DNA of 7,653 nucleotides from JBPCOB01 sp051000715. Its GTDB lineage: Bacteria; Actinomycetota; Actinomycetes; JALYNC01. This document shows positions 5,635-7,653 of this stretch, piece by piece (within the stretch, counting starts at the first letter, position 1; the number at the start of each line of letters is the position of its first letter). The position numbers and the translations under genes are program-made. The stretch lies in NCBI GenBank assembly GCA_051000715.1, contig JBPCOB010000010.1, forward strand, positions 1-7,653, given 5' to 3'. The notes under the pieces were generated by a model, which was not told where the DNA came from, searched no databases, and saw only the letters and a program-made list of their open reading frames with translations.

Positions 5635-7044
5635 GTGCAGCATGAGCTGCCGGGCCGCCTCGGTGACGCTGCCGGACAGCGACGGATAGATCGAGAACGT
5701 GTGGGCGAGCTGGTCCACGGTGAGCCCGTGCTGCACCGCGGTGGAGATCGGGAGTATGAGCTCGCTGGCCCGCGGCGCGACCACAACGCCGCCTAGCACG
5801 GTGCCGGTGCCCGGCCGGGCGAACAGCTTCACGAAACCGTCGGTGATGCCCTGCATCTTGGCTCGTGCGTTCGTGCCCAGGGGCAGCTTCACCTGCTGCG
5901 CAGCCACCTCGCCGGACTCCACCCGGCGCTGAGTAACGCCCACGGTCGCGATCTCGGGGTCGGTGAAGACGGTGGCCGAGACGACACCGAGCCGCAGCGG
6001 CGCGACCGCCTCGCCCAGGGCGTGCCACATCGCGATCCGCCCCTGCATGGCGGCCACCGAGGCCAGCATCAGCACGCCGGTTGCGTCGCCCGCGGCGTAG
6101 ATCCCGGGCGCCGTCGTACGGGAGACCCGGTCGACACTGACGAACCCGCCGCGATCGAGCGTGACGCCGACGTCCGGCAGGCCCAGCCCCTCGGTGCTCG
6201 GGACCGACCCCACAGCGATCAGGGCGTGGCTGCCCTCCACCGTACGACCGTCTTCGAGCTTGACAACGATGCCGTCCACGGTGCGGGTGACGCCGGCCGC
6301 CCGCGCCCGGCGCACGATCCGAAGTCCGCGGCGCTCCTGCACCGACTCGATCAGCAGCGCGGCGTCGGCATCCTCGGTCGGCAGCACCCGGTCGCGGCTC
6401 GATACCAGAGTGACCTGCGAGCCCAGGGCCTGGTAGGCAGCCGCAAACTCCGCGCCGGTGACGCCCGAGCCGACCACCACGAGCTCGGCTGGCAGCTCTT
6501 CGAGGTCGTAGAGCTGGCGCCAGGACAGGATCCGCTCACCGTCGGGCTCGGCTCCCGGCAGCACCCGCGGCTGGGCGCCGGTGGCGATCAGCACGACGTC
6601 GGCGGCCAGCGCCTCCTCACGGCCTTCCGGCGTACGAATGACGAGGCTGTTGGCCGCGACAAGCCGTCCCGCCCCCGGTAGGACCTTTATCCCCTCGCCG
6701 GCCAGGCGGCTGGCGATGTCCATCGACTGGGCCAGCGCCAGCGCCTTCACCCGCGAGTTCACGGCGGGCAGGTCGACGCAGACATGGTCGCTGGGCGTGT
6801 TCTCCGACCGTGCCAGCGCTGCCGGAAGCCGCACGCCGAGTAACACGGACTGGTCCAGGCGGGTCATCGCCTCGGAGGTGGCGATCAGGGTCTTGGACGG
6901 CACGCAGTCGGTGAGGACGCAGGCGCCGCCCAGGCCGTCCCGGTCGACGACCGTCACGTCCGCGCCGAGCTGTGAGCCGACAAGCGCCGCCTCGTAGCCG
7001 GCGGGGCCACCGCCGAGGATCACGATCCGGGTCACGGCCGTCAT
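5623..7044 (-). CDS. lpdA: LpdA-type NAD(P)H-dependent flavoprotein disulfide reductase/quinone reductase
   Basis: The product is 473 residues in the pyridine nucleotide-disulfide oxidoreductase family. It closely resembles my recollection of Mycobacterium tuberculosis LpdA (Rv3303c), described as an NAD(P)H quinone reductase rather than a true lipoamide dehydrogenase. Visible parts are: the FAD Rossmann motif ILGGGPAGYEAA (9-20); the redox region GGACVLTDCVPSKT (39-52) with C42 and C47 in CxxxxC spacing; ATGAQPR (154-160); the NAD(P) Rossmann motif VVGSGVTGAEF (190-200); the second FAD motif YAAGDATG (316-323); and a dimerisation domain from about 350. The C-terminal HxxxxE of classical lipoamide dehydrogenases reads YPSLSG here (453-458), so the usual proton-relay His and Glu are missing. 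ATG at 7044 places the Rossmann motif at the normal distance; starting further upstream would overlap the divergent zinc-finger gene. The likely role is cytosolic redox or quinone reduction. Confidence 0.93.
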   Translation of the reverse strand: MTAVTRIVILGGGPAGYEAALVGSQLGADVTVVDRDGLGGACVLTDCVPSKTLIATSEAMTRLDQSVLLGVRLPAALARSENTPSDHVCVDLPAVNSRVKALALAQSMDIASRLAGEGIKVLPGAGRLVAANSLVIRTPEGREEALAADVVLIATGAQPRVLPGAEPDGERILSWRQLYDLEELPAELVVVGSGVTGAEFAAAYQALGSQVTLVSSRDRVLPTEDADAALLIESVQERRGLRIVRRARAAGVTRTVDGIVVKLEDGRTVEGSHALIAVGSVPSTEGLGLPDVGVTLDRGGFVSVDRVSRTTAPGIYAAGDATGVLMLASVAAMQGRIAMWHALGEAVAPLRLGVVSATVFTDPEIATVGVTQRRVESGEVAAQQVKLPLGTNARAKMQGITDGFVKLFARPGTGTVLGGVVVAPRASELILPISTAVQHGLTVDQLAHTFSIYPSLSGSVTEAARQLMLHSPS

Positions 7045-7114
7045 TGTCGCGCCTACGCCGCACGGGCAGCGGCGAGACCGGGATGCATCGTCGGGCCGGG
7101 TACAGGATGGGGCA
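7045..7114. promoter_or_regulatory. Divergent intergenic region between lpdA and the DksA-like gene
   Basis: These 70 bases must hold the 5' signals of both divergent genes. On the plus strand, AGGATGGGG (7104-7112) provides a purine-rich ribosome binding site just before ATG 7115. On the minus strand only a weak TAGGCG-type sequence precedes the lpdA ATG. I see no convincing paired -35/-10 on either strand and no clear operator palindrome. Confidence 0.4.
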
Positions 7115-7444
7115 ATGACGGATGACCCGGCGGCAGTGTTGGACACCAGGCGGGCTGAGCTCGAGGCCGAGCTGTCGGCACTGAGCGCGCCGACGGGCGA
7201 CCAGGGCGGCATCTCGTTCGGCAAGCGGGTCGGTGACGGGACGAGCGTGGCCGTCGAACGACTCTCGCAGGTTGCCGCCCACGACCGCCTGCGGGCGATG
7301 CTCACGGAGGTGACTCGGGCTCGAGTGAAGGTGGCCGAGGGAACCTACGAGATCTGCGACCGCTGCGGCGACTTCATCGGTGCGGAACGGTTACAGGCGC
7401 TGCCGTGGGCGACCCGCTGCGTGACGTGCGCGAGGCTGAGGTAA
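7115..7444 (+). CDS. TraR/DksA-type C4 zinc-finger protein
   Basis: The product is 109 residues. The N-terminal half is charged and helical (residues 5-25 and 44-75), with a Gly-rich hinge at about 27-43, as expected for a coiled-coil hairpin. The C-terminus is a DksA/TraR-type zinc finger: CDRCG (81-85) and CVTC (102-105), with the family-typical ERLQALPWA between. The four cysteines C81, C84, C102 and C105 would bind one Zn. E. coli DksA binds RNA polymerase through its secondary channel and modulates ppGpp-dependent transcription. This protein is shorter (E. coli DksA is about 150 residues) and lacks a recognisable DxxDxA tip, so transfer of that role is uncertain; it may be a general RNA-polymerase-associated or stress protein. 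The start at ATG 7115 is supported by a purine-rich binding site. It is divergent from lpdA, and its 3' end faces a convergent gene 20 bases away. Confidence 0.88.
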   Translation: MTDDPAAVLDTRRAELEAELSALSAPTGDQGGISFGKRVGDGTSVAVERLSQVAAHDRLRAMLTEVTRARVKVAEGTYEICDRCGDFIGAERLQALPWATRCVTCARLR

Positions 7445-7464
7445 CCGGATGGGGAAGGGCGGCC

Positions 7465-7653
7465 TCATTTCCCGACCCGAGTAACCGCGGTACGAGCGAG
7501 GCTCAGCATGGTCCCGTCGGCGACCGGCACCTCGCCGGCGTCAGCGTCGATCGTGAAGCAACCACCGGCGACGGTGATCTGTACATTGCCGTTGCCCTGA
7601 ACGAGCATCCCGCCGTTCCCGATGTCGTTGATCCGAAGCTGGACGCCGCGCCC
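7465..7653 (-). CDS. C-terminal end of an unrecognised protein (partial, runs off the right edge)
   Basis: Read on the minus strand from base 7653, the frame is open for 62 codons to a TGA at 7467-7465. About 80% of the codons end in G or C, consistent with a real gene in this genome. The visible residues begin GRGVQLRINDIGNGGMLVQG and continue as a beta-rich, acidic stretch (ITVAGGCFTIDADAGEVPVA) ending in a basic tail, TRVGK. Alternating hydrophobic and polar residues suggest a small beta-sandwich or beta-roll C-terminal domain. An FHA-like end (ADGTMLSLA) was considered, but the match is too weak to name. The start and most of the gene lie beyond the window. It converges on the zinc-finger gene with 20 bases between stops. 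Confidence 0.6.
   Translation of the reverse strand, partial: GRGVQLRINDIGNGGMLVQGNGNVQITVAGGCFTIDADAGEVPVADGTMLSLARTAVTRVGK

Noticed and set aside
5637..5650. Hairpin GCAGC-ATGA-GCTGC near the convergent stops as a terminator
   Set aside because: The stem is only 5 bases, it lies within the lpdA coding region, and no T-rich tract follows on either strand.
7107..7118. Three-codon mini-ORF (ATG GGG CAA TGA) overlapping the zinc-finger start codon
   Set aside because: Its ATG sits inside the ribosome binding site of the real gene, and nothing suggests that it is translated.
7045..7305. Upstream extension of the lpdA frame to a start at 7305 (560 residues)
   Set aside because: The extra 87 residues precede the FAD Rossmann motif that normally begins these proteins, and they lie antisense to the well-supported zinc-finger gene.
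7452..7473. GGGAA...TTCCC pairing between the convergent stops at 7444 and 7465 as a bidirectional terminator
   Set aside because: The stem is five bases plus one G-T pair around a ten-base loop and has no T tract, so it is too weak to call.

Overview
This is a GC-rich window (strong G/C bias at third codon positions, GTG starts used alongside ATG) with the gene content of an actinobacterium. The biotin-carboxylase/BCCP fusion, the LpdA-type flavoprotein, the DUF5313-like small membrane protein and the DksA-like zinc protein are all types I associate with Streptomyces, mycobacteria and their relatives. The genus cannot be fixed from the sequence. I see no tRNA, rRNA, CRISPR array, transposase or phage gene, and no compositional break that would mark an island. 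It reads as ordinary, densely packed chromosome.

Layout, left to right. (1) 1-1935, plus strand: the 3' part of a seven-bladed YVTN-type beta-propeller gene whose start lies before the window, followed after 6 bases by uppP, the undecaprenyl-diphosphate phosphatase that recycles the lipid carrier for cell-wall synthesis. (2) 2021-3766, plus: a biotin carboxylase/biotin carrier protein, the alpha subunit of an acetyl/propionyl-CoA carboxylase, with its own plausible promoter and a strong ribosome binding site. (3) 3862-5634, plus: a two-gene membrane unit. The first gene encodes a signal-peptide/single-TM protein with a probable cytosolic helical region, a two-cysteine motif and a long Gly/Asp/aromatic tail. 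The second, 6 bases later, encodes a 111-residue DUF5313-like membrane protein. (4) 5623-7044, minus: an LpdA-type NAD(P)H-dependent flavoprotein oxidoreductase whose 3' end overlaps the small membrane gene by 12 bases. (5) 7115-7444, plus: a TraR/DksA-type C4 zinc-finger protein, divergent from lpdA across 70 bases. (6) 7465-7653, minus: the C-terminal 62 codons of an unrecognised gene entering from the right edge.

Most genes are housekeeping: envelope lipid recycling, malonyl/methylmalonyl-CoA supply and redox balance. The least understood part is the two-gene membrane unit at 3862-5634. It looks like a conserved actinobacterial family rather than a new system, but I know of no assigned function. 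Other points worth checking are an lpdA active site that keeps both redox cysteines but lacks the usual His-Glu pair, an in-frame slippage-prone repeat, and the unrecognised gene end at the right edge. I found no convincing evidence of a novel multi-gene defence, mobile or biosynthetic system.
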